The notes under the pieces are model-generated. The model ran no database searches, was not told where the DNA came from, and saw nothing but the letters and a program-made list of their open reading frames with translations. From positions 1-35,358 of the forward strand of contig JAKSBP010000186.1 of assembly GCA_022361035.1 (NCBI GenBank): DNA of 35,358 nt, in the 5' to 3' direction. Source of the stretch: Clostridia bacterium (GTDB lineage: Bacteria; Bacillota; Clostridia; Peptostreptococcales; Caminicellaceae). Made by a program: the position numbers and the translations under genes. Below, piece by piece: positions 8,039-16,983 of this stretch (its first letter is position 1; every line of letters starts with the position of its first letter).

Positions 8039-9619
8039 TTAAGGATTGTCACTAAGGGCTTTTGCGTAGATTTTTTCATAGATAACTAAAAACCTGTTCT
8101 TAATATCTTCAACTCCTTCTACGTAGCCCTCAATAAAATAATCCATATCTCCATTAGAAATTTGTGGTTTTTTCATAATTAGAGTTACTGCATCCTTTAT
8201 AAAGTTTAAATCAAACTTTAAATATTGCTTACACAGCTTAACAGCCTCTATGCTAAGACCAACCATTCCTAGAGTGCTTGCTCTGTAGTGTAGATATCCA
8301 TTGTGTAAGCTTATAGTCTCCTCATTTAATACCTGCCATTTATTAATTATGTCGTATAATTTTTGTACCCTTTCGTCATTAAACTCATAATCAATTCTAT
8401 AGCCTGAATCATACAAATTAGCTATTTTCTTATACTCTTCAATTAGAGGCAATCCTCTAAATATAGCTAGTCTTGGATAGGTAGAAACTATATTTTGCCT
8501 ATATATGTCATGGATATTAATTTCCTCAAGAAAGTTAATGTTTTGTTTTATTTCCTCCAGTGTCGTAGTTGGCTCAAACATTATCATTTCTACAAATAGC
8601 TGAAAGTTAAGCTTACGCAATATTTCTATTGATTTTCTATGAATTTCCCTTGTAGTACCTGTTTTAAATAGTTTCATAACCCTTTCGATATCGGTTTCAA
8701 TTCCCAGGCTAACAATCCTTAGTCCACCCCTATATAATAAGGAAAAAACTTCTTCTTCAATATCATTTGCCCTTGCTTGTATTCCCCAAGACATATGTAG
8801 GTTGCGTCTATTCATTTCATCTACAAATGTCTGGGCCCAGGTTTTATCAATTTTCAATATTCCCGTAAAATTATCATCCACAAAGGATACATGGTCAATA
8901 TTGAAATTTTTATGTAAATATTCCATTTCATCCACTACTTTTTCAGCTTTTCTAATGCGGACTTTCTTACCGGGAGTTCTTTTATAGAATTCGTTTATGC
9001 AGCAATAACTACATACGCCATAGCAACCTCTACTTGCAATAATATTAGCTTTTCCTCCATAGTGTTCCATAGGTCCTCTAGTTGGCCACGGCATTGAGTC
9101 TATATCTTGAATCAGTTGTCTTGGAGGTGTTTTATTAATAATACCATCCTTTAAAAACATAATACCCTCAACTTCATGCCAGCCATTACCACTATCAACC
9201 TTATCTACAATTTCACCCAAGGTTAATTCCCCTTCTCCTAATATAGCTGCATCTATAAAGGGAAAATCTTTAAGCAGCATTTCTCCGCAAAGAGTTGCAC
9301 CATAGCCGCCTATTAAAAGTAGTCCTTCAGGATTAATTTCTTTAATATATTTGCCTAAGCTCATAGCTAAGTCTACAATAGGCTCTACAAAGGATATACC
9401 ATACATATCCCATTTGTCTGCTCCACATCTTTTGAAAAGCTCTTCTTCGCTAATTTCCTCAAAATGACTATCAATTATGTCAACATGATGTCCCTTTTCC
9501 TCAAGAAATGAAGCAATATACCTTATGCCTAAGTAATCACTAAAGGTTCTTGTTCTTATTAGCTTCAATCCTGTATCTGTTTGCCAAGATATCTGAGGAT
9601 TAATTAATAATATACGCAT
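8039..9619 (-). CDS. B12-binding radical SAM enzyme (1)
   Basis: The 526-residue protein has an N-terminal cobalamin-binding Rossmann domain (MRILLINPQ start, LLIGGYGATL, ILGEGE) and a radical SAM domain with ASRGCYGVCSYC (Cys199, Cys203, Cys206). The lower axial DxHxxG motif is not visible, as is usual in this class. Known members methylate unactivated carbons or catalyse rearrangements and epimerisations in antibiotic pathways (GenK, Fom3, OxsB). A C-terminal helical region of about 150 residues follows the core. The frame opens 7 codons upstream, but AAAGGAGG before the ATG at 9619 sets the start. It sits between the class III aminotransferase and the carbamoyltransferase genes. The substrate is unknown. 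Confidence 0.9.
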   Translation of the reverse strand: MRILLINPQISWQTDTGLKLIRTRTFSDYLGIRYIASFLEEKGHHVDIIDSHFEEISEEELFKRCGADKWDMYGISFVEPIVDLAMSLGKYIKEINPEGLLLIGGYGATLCGEMLLKDFPFIDAAILGEGELTLGEIVDKVDSGNGWHEVEGIMFLKDGIINKTPPRQLIQDIDSMPWPTRGPMEHYGGKANIIASRGCYGVCSYCCINEFYKRTPGKKVRIRKAEKVVDEMEYLHKNFNIDHVSFVDDNFTGILKIDKTWAQTFVDEMNRRNLHMSWGIQARANDIEEEVFSLLYRGGLRIVSLGIETDIERVMKLFKTGTTREIHRKSIEILRKLNFQLFVEMIMFEPTTTLEEIKQNINFLEEINIHDIYRQNIVSTYPRLAIFRGLPLIEEYKKIANLYDSGYRIDYEFNDERVQKLYDIINKWQVLNEETISLHNGYLHYRASTLGMVGLSIEAVKLCKQYLKFDLNFIKDAVTLIMKKPQISNGDMDYFIEGYVEGVEDIKNRFLVIYEKIYAKALSDNP

Positions 9620-9650
9620 ATATAACCTCCTTTTGGACAAACCACCCTAA

Positions 9651-11039
9651 TCATAATAATTCCTTCAAGGTATCCTCAAATATTTGTACTGATTTAATAG
9701 CATTCTCTTTAGTTAGAGTGAGGGGAGGGGTAATATGTATAATGCCTCTATCATCCATTTTTATCAGCAGCCCATTTTCAGCACAACGATGATATAGGTT
9801 TATTGCAAGCTCTTGATTTGGCATTTTAGTCTTTTTATCTGTTACTAGCTCTACACCAATTAATAATCCCCAGGTTCTAACTTCCCCTAAAACATTATAG
9901 GATTCTACCATTTTTAATAATTCACTAGATAAAATATTACTCACTTCTCTAATATGACTTTTAATATCTAGTCTATCAAATTCCTTTAAGGTAGCATTAA
10001 TAGCTGCTATAGCAAGAGGGTTTCCACCAAAGGTTGTGGATGCTCCACCTAATGCCCGAAAATCCTGACCCAAAAATTCTGCTTTTTTTATGGTACTTGA
10101 AGAATTATCCTCGCAAAAAACTCCTGGGTAACACATTATATCTTTACGTCCTGCTAAAATCATTGCAGGAAAACCAGATCCTATCCCTTTACCAAAGACT
10201 ACTAAATCTGGACTTATATTCAATTGTTCTACTGCAAGAAAAGTACCTGTCCTATATGCACCTGCTGTAATTTCATCGGCTATAAGTAGTATCTTTAATT
10301 CTCTACAGGCCTTTTTAACAATATCCCAAAACCCTGGAGGTGGACCATATACGCCTCCTGTACCTAAAATTGGCTCAAAAATAAACATCCCTATAGAAGG
10401 GTCTGACTCTAGGATTCTCACAGTCTCACTAGCACAAAATAGATTACAGCTTTCTTTTTCCTTATCATATGGACATCGATAACATTTAGGAAAAGGTATG
10501 GAAACAGGAGCTAAGTAATTAGGATTAACACTTTTTCCATATAGGGCATGTACAGCCATAATGCTACCCCTAGTTTTACCATGAAAACCTTCCCTAAATG
10601 ATGCTATTTTTCTTTTTCTAAAGCTCTGATATGAATATGCAGCTCTAATAGCAGCCTCTATAGCCTCAGATCCACCACTATAAAACTGATAAACGTAATT
10701 GTCATTTCCTAATAATTTACGCAGCTTTTTTAAAACTTCTATCCGCTGAGGAATAGGATGATCATGTACATTCCACAATAAATCTATCTGTTTTTTTATA
10801 GCTTCAGATACATTTTCATTACAGTGTCCAGTAGAAATAGTTAAAGTACCACCAGACCAATCAATATAACTTTGTCCATCAACATCCCATAATATATCGT
10901 TCTTGCCTTTATGAAAAGAAATTGGCAGCTCATATGTTAGTCTGGTAATTCCCGTTGATAGATAATCCTTTTCTTCACTCCATATTTTCATAGATAGTTC
11001 ATTTGGCACTATCCTTTTACTATCAACTGAGTTTGTCAT
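9651..11039 (-). CDS. Class III PLP-dependent aminotransferase
   Basis: The 462-residue fold-type I enzyme has the phosphate-binding YSGGSEAIEAAIRAA (120-134), the pyridine-nitrogen Asp in LLIADEITAG (Asp255) and the Schiff-base Lys284 in VVFGKGIGSGFP. The segment CYRCPYDKEKESCNLFC at 186-202 is shared with GABA, ornithine and dialkylglycine-type members and does not by itself fix the substrate. The start follows the ACP 2 stop by one base. Because it is coupled to a carrier protein gene, it may aminate an aldehyde or keto group on an ACP-bound acyl chain, giving an omega- or beta-amino acyl group. That role is inferred from context. Confidence 0.9.
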   Translation of the reverse strand: MTNSVDSKRIVPNELSMKIWSEEKDYLSTGITRLTYELPISFHKGKNDILWDVDGQSYIDWSGGTLTISTGHCNENVSEAIKKQIDLLWNVHDHPIPQRIEVLKKLRKLLGNDNYVYQFYSGGSEAIEAAIRAAYSYQSFRKRKIASFREGFHGKTRGSIMAVHALYGKSVNPNYLAPVSIPFPKCYRCPYDKEKESCNLFCASETVRILESDPSIGMFIFEPILGTGGVYGPPPGFWDIVKKACRELKILLIADEITAGAYRTGTFLAVEQLNISPDLVVFGKGIGSGFPAMILAGRKDIMCYPGVFCEDNSSSTIKKAEFLGQDFRALGGASTTFGGNPLAIAAINATLKEFDRLDIKSHIREVSNILSSELLKMVESYNVLGEVRTWGLLIGVELVTDKKTKMPNQELAINLYHRCAENGLLIKMDDRGIIHITPPLTLTKENAIKSVQIFEDTLKELL

Positions 11040-11336
11040 CTATACTTCACCCCTACTAACCTTCAAAGTACGCTCTATATAAGAAGATAATGATCTTAGT
11101 GTCATAAAGAGAGAAGCATCTAAATCTTCATCTGCTATTTCAATATCAAATTCCCTTTCAATTACCAGCAATAATTCTAAGGCATCCACTGAATTAAAGC
11201 CAAAGCTATCAAGGAAATACTCCTCTTCAGGATTAATATCCTCCGATGCTATGTCTAGTTTTAGGTGATTGATAATAATTACCTTCAATCTTTCTTCAAT
11301 TTCCAATATAGTATTGTTAACTTTATTTTGACTCAT
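11040..11336 (-). CDS. Acyl carrier protein (ACP 2)
   Basis: A 98-residue carrier protein. The phosphopantetheine Ser is Ser49 in FGFNSVDALELL; Asn replaces the usual Asp before the Ser (NSV rather than DSL), which is a tolerated variant. Helix 3 follows as IEIADEDLDASLFMTLRSL. The N-terminus is longer than in a minimal ACP. A GGGGGAAA site precedes the ATG. It is embedded between the acyl-activating ligase and an aminotransferase, so it is probably loaded by that ligase and serves as the platform for amination and transfer by the BtrH-like enzyme. Confidence 0.9.
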   Translation of the reverse strand: MSQNKVNNTILEIEERLKVIIINHLKLDIASEDINPEEEYFLDSFGFNSVDALELLLVIEREFDIEIADEDLDASLFMTLRSLSSYIERTLKVSRGEV

Positions 11337-11471
11337 GTCAATTTCCCCCTTAATAATTTAATATTAGCTTGCTACAAAATAGTATAGATTACTTAAATGC
11401 TGAACTTAAATATAGTAAACAAAATAAGTTTTGTTATACACTTTAGAGTAATAAAAATCATATAAACAATA

Positions 11472-11489
11472 AATTTGTCATTACAAATT
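11472..11489 (-). terminator. Small hairpin after the ligase gene
   Basis: A 7-bp stem (AATTTGT / ACAAATT) just past the ligase stop is followed on the minus strand by TTATTGTTTATAT. It may be a weak attenuator between the ligase and ACP 2. The 171-base gap also contains a second AACAAAA/TTTTGTT hairpin near 11420-11440. Confidence 0.3.
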
Positions 11490-11507
11490 GATAAAAGAAT
11501 TTTCTAT

Positions 11508-13022
11508 TTATTCTAAAAAACTCTGAGTATATCCTGGAAGTTTAACTTTAATACATTTGCCTGAAGCAGTTCTAGGCATTTTTTCAACAATATAAAAGCT
11601 TCTTGGAATCTTATAATAAGCCAAATTCTTCAAACAGTGACGCCTTAATAAATCAATATTTATTTTGGTATCCTTAGTAGAAATAGCACATAAAATAACT
11701 TCATCACCAGTTTCTATCTTTCCAGAATACACGGCGACATCAGAAATATTTGGATATGATAAAACCACTCCCTCAATCTCTCCAGGATCGACCTTTAGTC
11801 CACCACTATTAATGATATCCTTTGTTCTGCCTAATAGCTTTAAGAATTTATCATATAAACCAATATCTCCTACGGGAAAATACTCAATATCTTGAATATT
11901 ACCATTTGCTTTATAATATCCTTGCATCATTGAGGTGGATTTAACTCTGATTTCACCTATATTAGGACCTAGTTCCTTATATTTATCTTTATTCCTTATT
12001 TCAATATCTACATTTTTAAAGGGCTTTCCTAGGTTAGGCAGCTTGTGCTTCTTAGAATAATTTGTTGAAATACCTCCAGTTTCTGTGCTTCCATAAATTG
12101 TATACAAATACCTATTAAACACTTCTTCAAATTTTTTGACTACATTATCGTCACAGCGTGTTCCTGCATAGAAAACATTTTTAGCAACTTCAAGCTCTGG
12201 ATTAGATTTTTTCTCATGAATTAACATTTTTATCATAGGTGGGACAATCGTTAATATATCGCAAGGATTTCTTGTCATTTCTAACAAAATTTTTCTAGGG
12301 TTGAATACTGGATTAAGTATCAGTGTGCTATTAGTCAAAATACTGGATATTAGTCCAAACCCATAGGCAAAGGCATGGCTTAAAGGAGTTGTAATTACTA
12401 CCCTTGCTCTATTATATATATCAATTAAAGAAGTATAATTGATAGCTTCAGCTAAGGCAACTTCCTGATCACGCATACAAATACTAGCTTGTCCAGAAGT
12501 TCCAGAGGTTAAGTGAAAAACTACTCCATATGTATCATGACATGCTCCATCACAGTTACTATCTATTATCCCTGCCTTTAATGATATATTTTCTATTTCA
12601 TATGTCCAAAATATCTTACTTTGTAAGCTCTCATTTTGCAAATCAAATCTTGAAGTACTTTGAATAAAATCATGAATAAAGCCCTTTATTTGAATTTTAT
12701 CCGAAAGCCTTTTTAGTTCTGCTGTAGGGGTAGAAACATGCAACAACAATGGATTACATTCTAAATAAAGAAGCGCCATAAGAACTACAGGAAAAGCAAC
12801 TGTATTAGATAGGAGTACAGCAACTACATCCCCCTTTACAAATTCACTTTTAGACATATCCTGCGCCATATGTTTAGACATTTTAATTAAATCATTTGAA
12901 TCCCAAAGCTGTTTAGTATAGCTGCACTGAATTTTACCTCCATAGCTCTCCCAACTTTGAATTAAATCATATTTTGTATTACTATTTTTATTGTTCTTAT
13001 CAATAAAAACTGTACTACTCAT
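11508..13022 (-). CDS. ANL-superfamily acyl-activating (AMP-forming) ligase
   Basis: The 504-residue enzyme has the adenylate-forming core motifs: P-loop TSGTSGQ at 172-178 (the usual PK after the glycine is missing), YGSTETGG at 310-317, the ribose-binding Asp386 in PVGDIGLYD, the hinge GRTKD at 398-402, and the A10 lysine Lys489 in RTASGK. It therefore activates a carboxylic acid as an acyl adenylate and most likely loads ACP 2 encoded next to it; CoA ligation is the alternative. The substrate cannot be read with confidence. Start is the ATG after a GGGGG-rich site. It is the second gene of the left arm. Confidence 0.9.
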   Translation of the reverse strand: MSSTVFIDKNNKNSNTKYDLIQSWESYGGKIQCSYTKQLWDSNDLIKMSKHMAQDMSKSEFVKGDVVAVLLSNTVAFPVVLMALLYLECNPLLLHVSTPTAELKRLSDKIQIKGFIHDFIQSTSRFDLQNESLQSKIFWTYEIENISLKAGIIDSNCDGACHDTYGVVFHLTSGTSGQASICMRDQEVALAEAINYTSLIDIYNRARVVITTPLSHAFAYGFGLISSILTNSTLILNPVFNPRKILLEMTRNPCDILTIVPPMIKMLIHEKKSNPELEVAKNVFYAGTRCDDNVVKKFEEVFNRYLYTIYGSTETGGISTNYSKKHKLPNLGKPFKNVDIEIRNKDKYKELGPNIGEIRVKSTSMMQGYYKANGNIQDIEYFPVGDIGLYDKFLKLLGRTKDIINSGGLKVDPGEIEGVVLSYPNISDVAVYSGKIETGDEVILCAISTKDTKINIDLLRRHCLKNLAYYKIPRSFYIVEKMPRTASGKCIKVKLPGYTQSFLE

Positions 13023-13163
13023 ACTTTTGCCCCCTAATTTAACACTTAAATCTTACTTGTTAGGTTTTACCTCCTTGAGAAGCCTTTAAATGAAAGCTTT
13101 AATTTTATATAGCAATTATATTTACCATTGTAGGTAGTTGTTAAGTATTCTTACAAGCCTATA

Positions 13164-14513
13164 TTACATATTTAACTCTTTGTCATTCCAGTTTATTCTA
13201 CGACCTACTTTTTCAATTTTATCTAATATATCTTCTATGATAGGGTAACTATGTGATGTAGATAAATACCAGGGTTCAAAATGATTTGGATGAATATATA
13301 CTCCTTCACATTGTAATTCATGTTGAAATTTTATATACTTGTTGGTATTTGACCATCTTTTAATATCCCTATAGTTTTCAAATCGTTTAATATCCTTTGA
13401 CTCCACAAAGGCCATACTTATCATAGCACCTACATCTTGTACAATAACGGGGACTTCTAATCTGTTAAATATTTCGATTATACCATCTCTTAACATGTTA
13501 CTCTTATCTTCTAGGGAAATATATATTTCCTCTCCCTTTTTCTCATACTCCTTCTGTACAGCCAATGTTGCAGCTAAACACATGGGATTTCCAGAAGCTA
13601 CACCACCATGAAATACCCTACCTTCCACTAAAAGCTCCATGATTTCTCTTCTCCCACCGATAGCTGAAATAGGTACGCCACCATTCATTGCTTTAGATAT
13701 CATTGTAAGGTCGCTTTGAACACCATATCTTTCCTGGGCACCACCCCTGGCAACCCTAAATCCAGTGATAATCTCGTCAAAAATTAATAGAGAATTATAT
13801 TCCTTAGTTATATCACGTACCTTAGATAAAAACCTAGGTACGGGCGGAATTACACCAGCATTCCCCATGACTGGTTCCATTATAACGGCCGCTATTGTTT
13901 CTCCCTTTTCTTTAAACACCTTCTCTAAAACTTCAAAATTATTCCACGGAATTCTATATACATTTCTCGGAGCACCACCCATTCCTTCACAGCCAGGTAA
14001 AGTATCAATAATATCTACATCTTCAATATCCTTTAACTGTGCATGATATTTATGGAAAACAGCATCGGAAGATCCATGATAATGACCTTCAAAAATAACA
14101 ATATGACTCCTCTTTGTATATGCCCTTGCAAGACGGACAGCCGTCTGACCAACTTCTGTCCCCGAGGAAGAAAATCTCAAAAGTTCAATAGACGGTATAC
14201 TTTTCTTTATTAGCTCGGCAACCTGGAAGGATAATTCGTGAACAAAGCCTAAAATTGTTCCCCTTAGCTCCATTTCTTTATTTATTGCATCAACCACAAT
14301 GGGGGATCGGTGACCAAATATCAAGGGGCCATACCCCATATTCATATCTATTAGTTCATTATCATCTGCATCCCAAACCCTAACTCCATCTGCCCTTTTT
14401 ATAACTAAGGGTAAATGATATGTAGGCAAACGCATTGTACTACTTGTACCACCTGCTACATTTTGCTTCGCTTTATGGATTAATTCTTTACTTAAACTCA
14501 TATCCAACTTCAC
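13164..14513 (-). CDS. Glutamate-1-semialdehyde aminomutase-like class III aminotransferase
   Basis: The 449-residue protein is closest in pattern to GSA 2,1-aminomutases and the GSA-like aminotransferases used in polyketide and aminosugar pathways. It has SSGTEVGQTAVRLARAYT (116-133), the Asp of LLIFDEIITGFR (Asp246) and the PLP Lys274 in ISKAMNGG. The haem-pathway genes that normally accompany GSA aminomutase are absent, so a secondary-metabolic role is likely, probably moving or installing an amine on a carrier-bound or free intermediate. The start is GTG, placed 7 bases after AAAGGAGG. It is the first gene of the left arm, about 390 bases downstream of the palindromic promoter at 14882-14940. 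Confidence 0.88.
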   Translation of the reverse strand: MKLDMSLSKELIHKAKQNVAGGTSSTMRLPTYHLPLVIKRADGVRVWDADDNELIDMNMGYGPLIFGHRSPIVVDAINKEMELRGTILGFVHELSFQVAELIKKSIPSIELLRFSSSGTEVGQTAVRLARAYTKRSHIVIFEGHYHGSSDAVFHKYHAQLKDIEDVDIIDTLPGCEGMGGAPRNVYRIPWNNFEVLEKVFKEKGETIAAVIMEPVMGNAGVIPPVPRFLSKVRDITKEYNSLLIFDEIITGFRVARGGAQERYGVQSDLTMISKAMNGGVPISAIGGRREIMELLVEGRVFHGGVASGNPMCLAATLAVQKEYEKKGEEIYISLEDKSNMLRDGIIEIFNRLEVPVIVQDVGAMISMAFVESKDIKRFENYRDIKRWSNTNKYIKFQHELQCEGVYIHPNHFEPWYLSTSHSYPIIEDILDKIEKVGRRINWNDKELNM

Positions 14514-14540
14514 TTTTTTACCTCCTTTATATAATATATT

Positions 14541-14552
14541 TAGGTTAACCTA
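14541..14552. promoter_or_regulatory. Perfect 12-bp palindrome before the left arm
   Basis: TAGGTTAACCTA lies just upstream of the ribosome site of the GSA-like aminotransferase gene. Its position in the leader would suit a repressor operator or a small RNA element. It may also be coincidental in AT-rich DNA. Confidence 0.3.
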
Positions 14553-14881
14553 TAATCTTTTATTAGCTTAAAAATCATAAAGAAAAACTTTTAAAACCTT
14601 CTTATGATATTTTAAAGAACATTTTTTTAAGAAAATCACTAACTAACAACTATTGGACTTGTTTCTCCTAAACTTTGCTATGGAATTTAATGCTATCTTA
14701 AAAAATGATTAACCATAAGATAAAATTTACTAATAGAGATTAGGTTATTAAATTACCATATTTTAACTTATATGATGCTTCAGTTAGGTCTTTTATTATC
14801 CATTTCTATGGAGCAAATCTGATTAAACCTTCTTCTTTTTAGCTATTAACTTTTTATAGCTAGTCTTTTTAAACAATATTT

Positions 14882-14940
14882 TGTTGACATTTTATACGTT
14901 TTAATGTATATTTTACATTAATAGTAAAATTATGTCAACA
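14882..14940. promoter_or_regulatory. Palindromic face-to-face double promoter for both biosynthetic arms
   Basis: On the plus strand TTGACA (14884-14889) and TATATT (14907-14912) are 17 bases apart. On the minus strand TTGACA (14938-14933) and TAAAAT (14915-14910) are also 17 bases apart. The two promoters face each other and their -10 boxes overlap by three bases. Outer arms TGTTGACAT/ATGTCAACA and an inner 8-bp repeat TTAATGTA-N5-TACATTAA are all centred on 14911. Transcripts would start near 14919 (right arm) and 14903 (left arm), leaving 5' leaders of about 450 and 390 bases. The remainder of the 863-base gap 14514-15376 is AT-rich and holds no gene that I can support. Confidence 0.75.
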
Positions 14941-15376
14941 TTTCAATTTATTAAAATTTTGTTTTCTCAATGTAATTTCTTCAATATTATTGTAATTTTT
15001 TTACTATATATCAAGTTAATTTTATGGTTATTTATAATAGGGTAATATTGTTAACATCCCTTGAATTTAGCTTATTACGATATTACGAGAATTATAGCAA
15101 CTAAAAAGATAAATAGCTCTACCATAGCCCCTAGACTTTAGATGTATTTTATTTTACCAACATGACTTTTTTCGCCAAAGATAGATAAAATAACTACAGC
15201 GAGATTATTATAGCTAAGGTAAACATCAAAATAATTAAAGGTAAAATAGGATTAAATTTAAAGATTACAAGGTTTTCACTAAATAATAATCACGATACTT
15301 TATGTAAATGAGTACAGCTATTATCAGTATCAAAGTCCAAATTATCTAAAAAATATTTATAGGAGGTTATATTTTT

Positions 15377-16150
15377 ATGAATGATGTAAAAAAAAGTATA
15401 GTTGATACTATGGATGGGATAGATGGTGAGCTTTGTGAGTTTTTACCTTATATTTTTCAAGATGTTTTAGTTATAGGCTGCTGTCCCGAATTAATCTTAG
15501 ATTTATTTGAATCTAAAAAAATTGGATACACAAATAAATCTGACAAGCTAAAAATACTTGATCTTGGCTGTGGAAAGGGTACAGTTTCTGTTAGAATAGC
15601 CGAGAAATATGGACACGAAATCTATGGCATCGATGGTCTAAATGGTTTTATCCAAGATGCAATAAACTACTCTAGCTCTTTAGGGGTAAGTGAATTATGT
15701 AATTTTAAAGTAGCCGATATTAGAACTGAAGTTGATCTATTAATGGATTATGATGTAGCAATCCTATGTGCAGTAGAAGTCTTTGGAGATATGTATAATA
15801 CATTGAAAAGAATTAGTCCATGTGTAAAATCCGGTGGTTATATAATTATTGGAAGTGTCTATATTGAGGACCACACTGATTTTACTCATCCTGAAATTCA
15901 GCTTCGTAGTGAAGTTCTTTCACAGTTAGAAGAAAGCCCTGTAAAAATAATTGATGAAATTTTATTTGATAATATCAAAGATGTGCAGGATGAAAACTTT
16001 AAATTTATGCGTAAGAGAATTGAAGAATTAAAGAAAAAGCACCCCCATAAGGCGGATATTTTTGATAGCTATATCTTATCTCAAGAAGAGATTTGTGATG
16101 TTTATGAAAATCATACAAAGCTTGTAGTTTGGTTATTACAAAAAGAATAA
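15377..16150 (+). CDS. Class I SAM-dependent methyltransferase
   Basis: The 257-residue protein has the SAM-binding motif I ILDLGCGKGTVSVRIAEKYG and motif II YGIDGLNGFIQDA, followed by a conserved DIR/DVAILCAVEVFGD region. This is the small-molecule methyltransferase 11/25 type. The C-terminus is charged and helical. The acceptor may be an O, N or C of the product. It is the first gene of the right arm, with AGGAGGT 9 bases before ATG and a leader of about 450 bases. The decayed polyketide synthase follows it directly. Confidence 0.85.
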   Translation: MNDVKKSIVDTMDGIDGELCEFLPYIFQDVLVIGCCPELILDLFESKKIGYTNKSDKLKILDLGCGKGTVSVRIAEKYGHEIYGIDGLNGFIQDAINYSSSLGVSELCNFKVADIRTEVDLLMDYDVAILCAVEVFGDMYNTLKRISPCVKSGGYIIIGSVYIEDHTDFTHPEIQLRSEVLSQLEESPVKIIDEILFDNIKDVQDENFKFMRKRIEELKKKHPHKADIFDSYILSQEEICDVYENHTKLVVWLLQKE

Positions 16151-16250
16151 CTTTAAATTGGTATAGTCTTGTATGTGCAGTACTTGTCTCAAAACCCATG
16201 CAGACATTTATACAGGCTTAAATATAAATACGTCCCTTCACAAGCTTAGA

Positions 16251-16874
16251 GTGAAAAAAGCAGACGTTAACTGTTTTTTGATAATAAATGAGAATTATTC
16301 ATATAAAGATTAATTTATGTATTCAGTGGAACCGGGGCAATATAGATGGCTGTACTACTCATATTTCCCTATCCCATAGTACAAAAAAATAGATAGTGTA
16401 AAGGAATTATGTGAGCTTTATGTCAGGGGTCAAAACATTGATTGGAATTATTTATTTCTCGATAGGAATCCTAAAACGATCCATTTGCCAGGCTACTCCT
16501 TTAAAAAACAAGGTGCTGGATAGATGAATTAGGACCTAATAATGTTCAATTAAAAAACCTTACTCAATATACAAAGCAAAATAAATCCACCTTAAATCCT
16601 ACTCATATTATTGAGGATAAATTATCAGAAAGCAACTATACATCAACCCAGGTAGGAATTTGCAAAGTGCTTTTAAAAATGTTGAATATATCAAAGGTTA
16701 ATTTTGATTACGATATATATGCTTGGTATAGATTCAATTACCTTCTCGAAATTAATTATTGAATTAGAAAACTACTTTAATATCTTTTTTGAGGATGAGT
16801 TTTTAGATTATGACGCCTTTAGCAATCTTACTAATTTAGTAAACTATATAGATTCAAGACGTAATACAATGTAA
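16251..16874 (+). pseudogene. Decayed type I polyketide synthase (acyltransferase-linker-ACP relic)
   Basis: No intact frame exists here, but pieces of a polyketide synthase are readable in the plus direction. Near 16316-16350 the translation YVFSGTGA followed after a frameshift by QYRW matches the start of an acyltransferase domain (FxFSGxGxQ). From 16389 a frame reads ELYVRGQNIDWNYLF then KTIHLPGYSFKKQ, the classic linker before WID (LPTYPFQRQRYWID); WIDELG follows in another frame after loss of one base near 16512. From about 16590 an ACP N-terminus (ICKVLLKMLNIS) continues after a frameshift near 16721 as LGIDSITFSKLIIELE, with the phosphopantetheine DS motif, and stops at 16874. A ketosynthase-end-like fragment (VNCFLIINENY, about 16266) is weaker. 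The spacing implies large internal deletions as well as frameshifts. Confidence 0.8.
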
Positions 16875-16983
16875 TTTTACAAAGTAGTAATTCAAAAATT
16901 TAAAATTGAAAATAAAGTAACGCAAAGCTTTTTAAATTATGATATAGGCTAATATAAATTGAAAATCGAGGTGAAAATTATCT

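Noticed and set aside
13164..14513. Assignment as the haem-pathway glutamate-1-semialdehyde aminomutase (hemL)
   Set aside because: No other tetrapyrrole genes are nearby and it leads a secondary-metabolite operon; a GSA-like aminotransferase is safer.
14940..15376. A riboswitch in the long leader of the right arm
   Set aside because: The length is suggestive but I could not identify any known riboswitch core or a terminator/antiterminator pair by eye.
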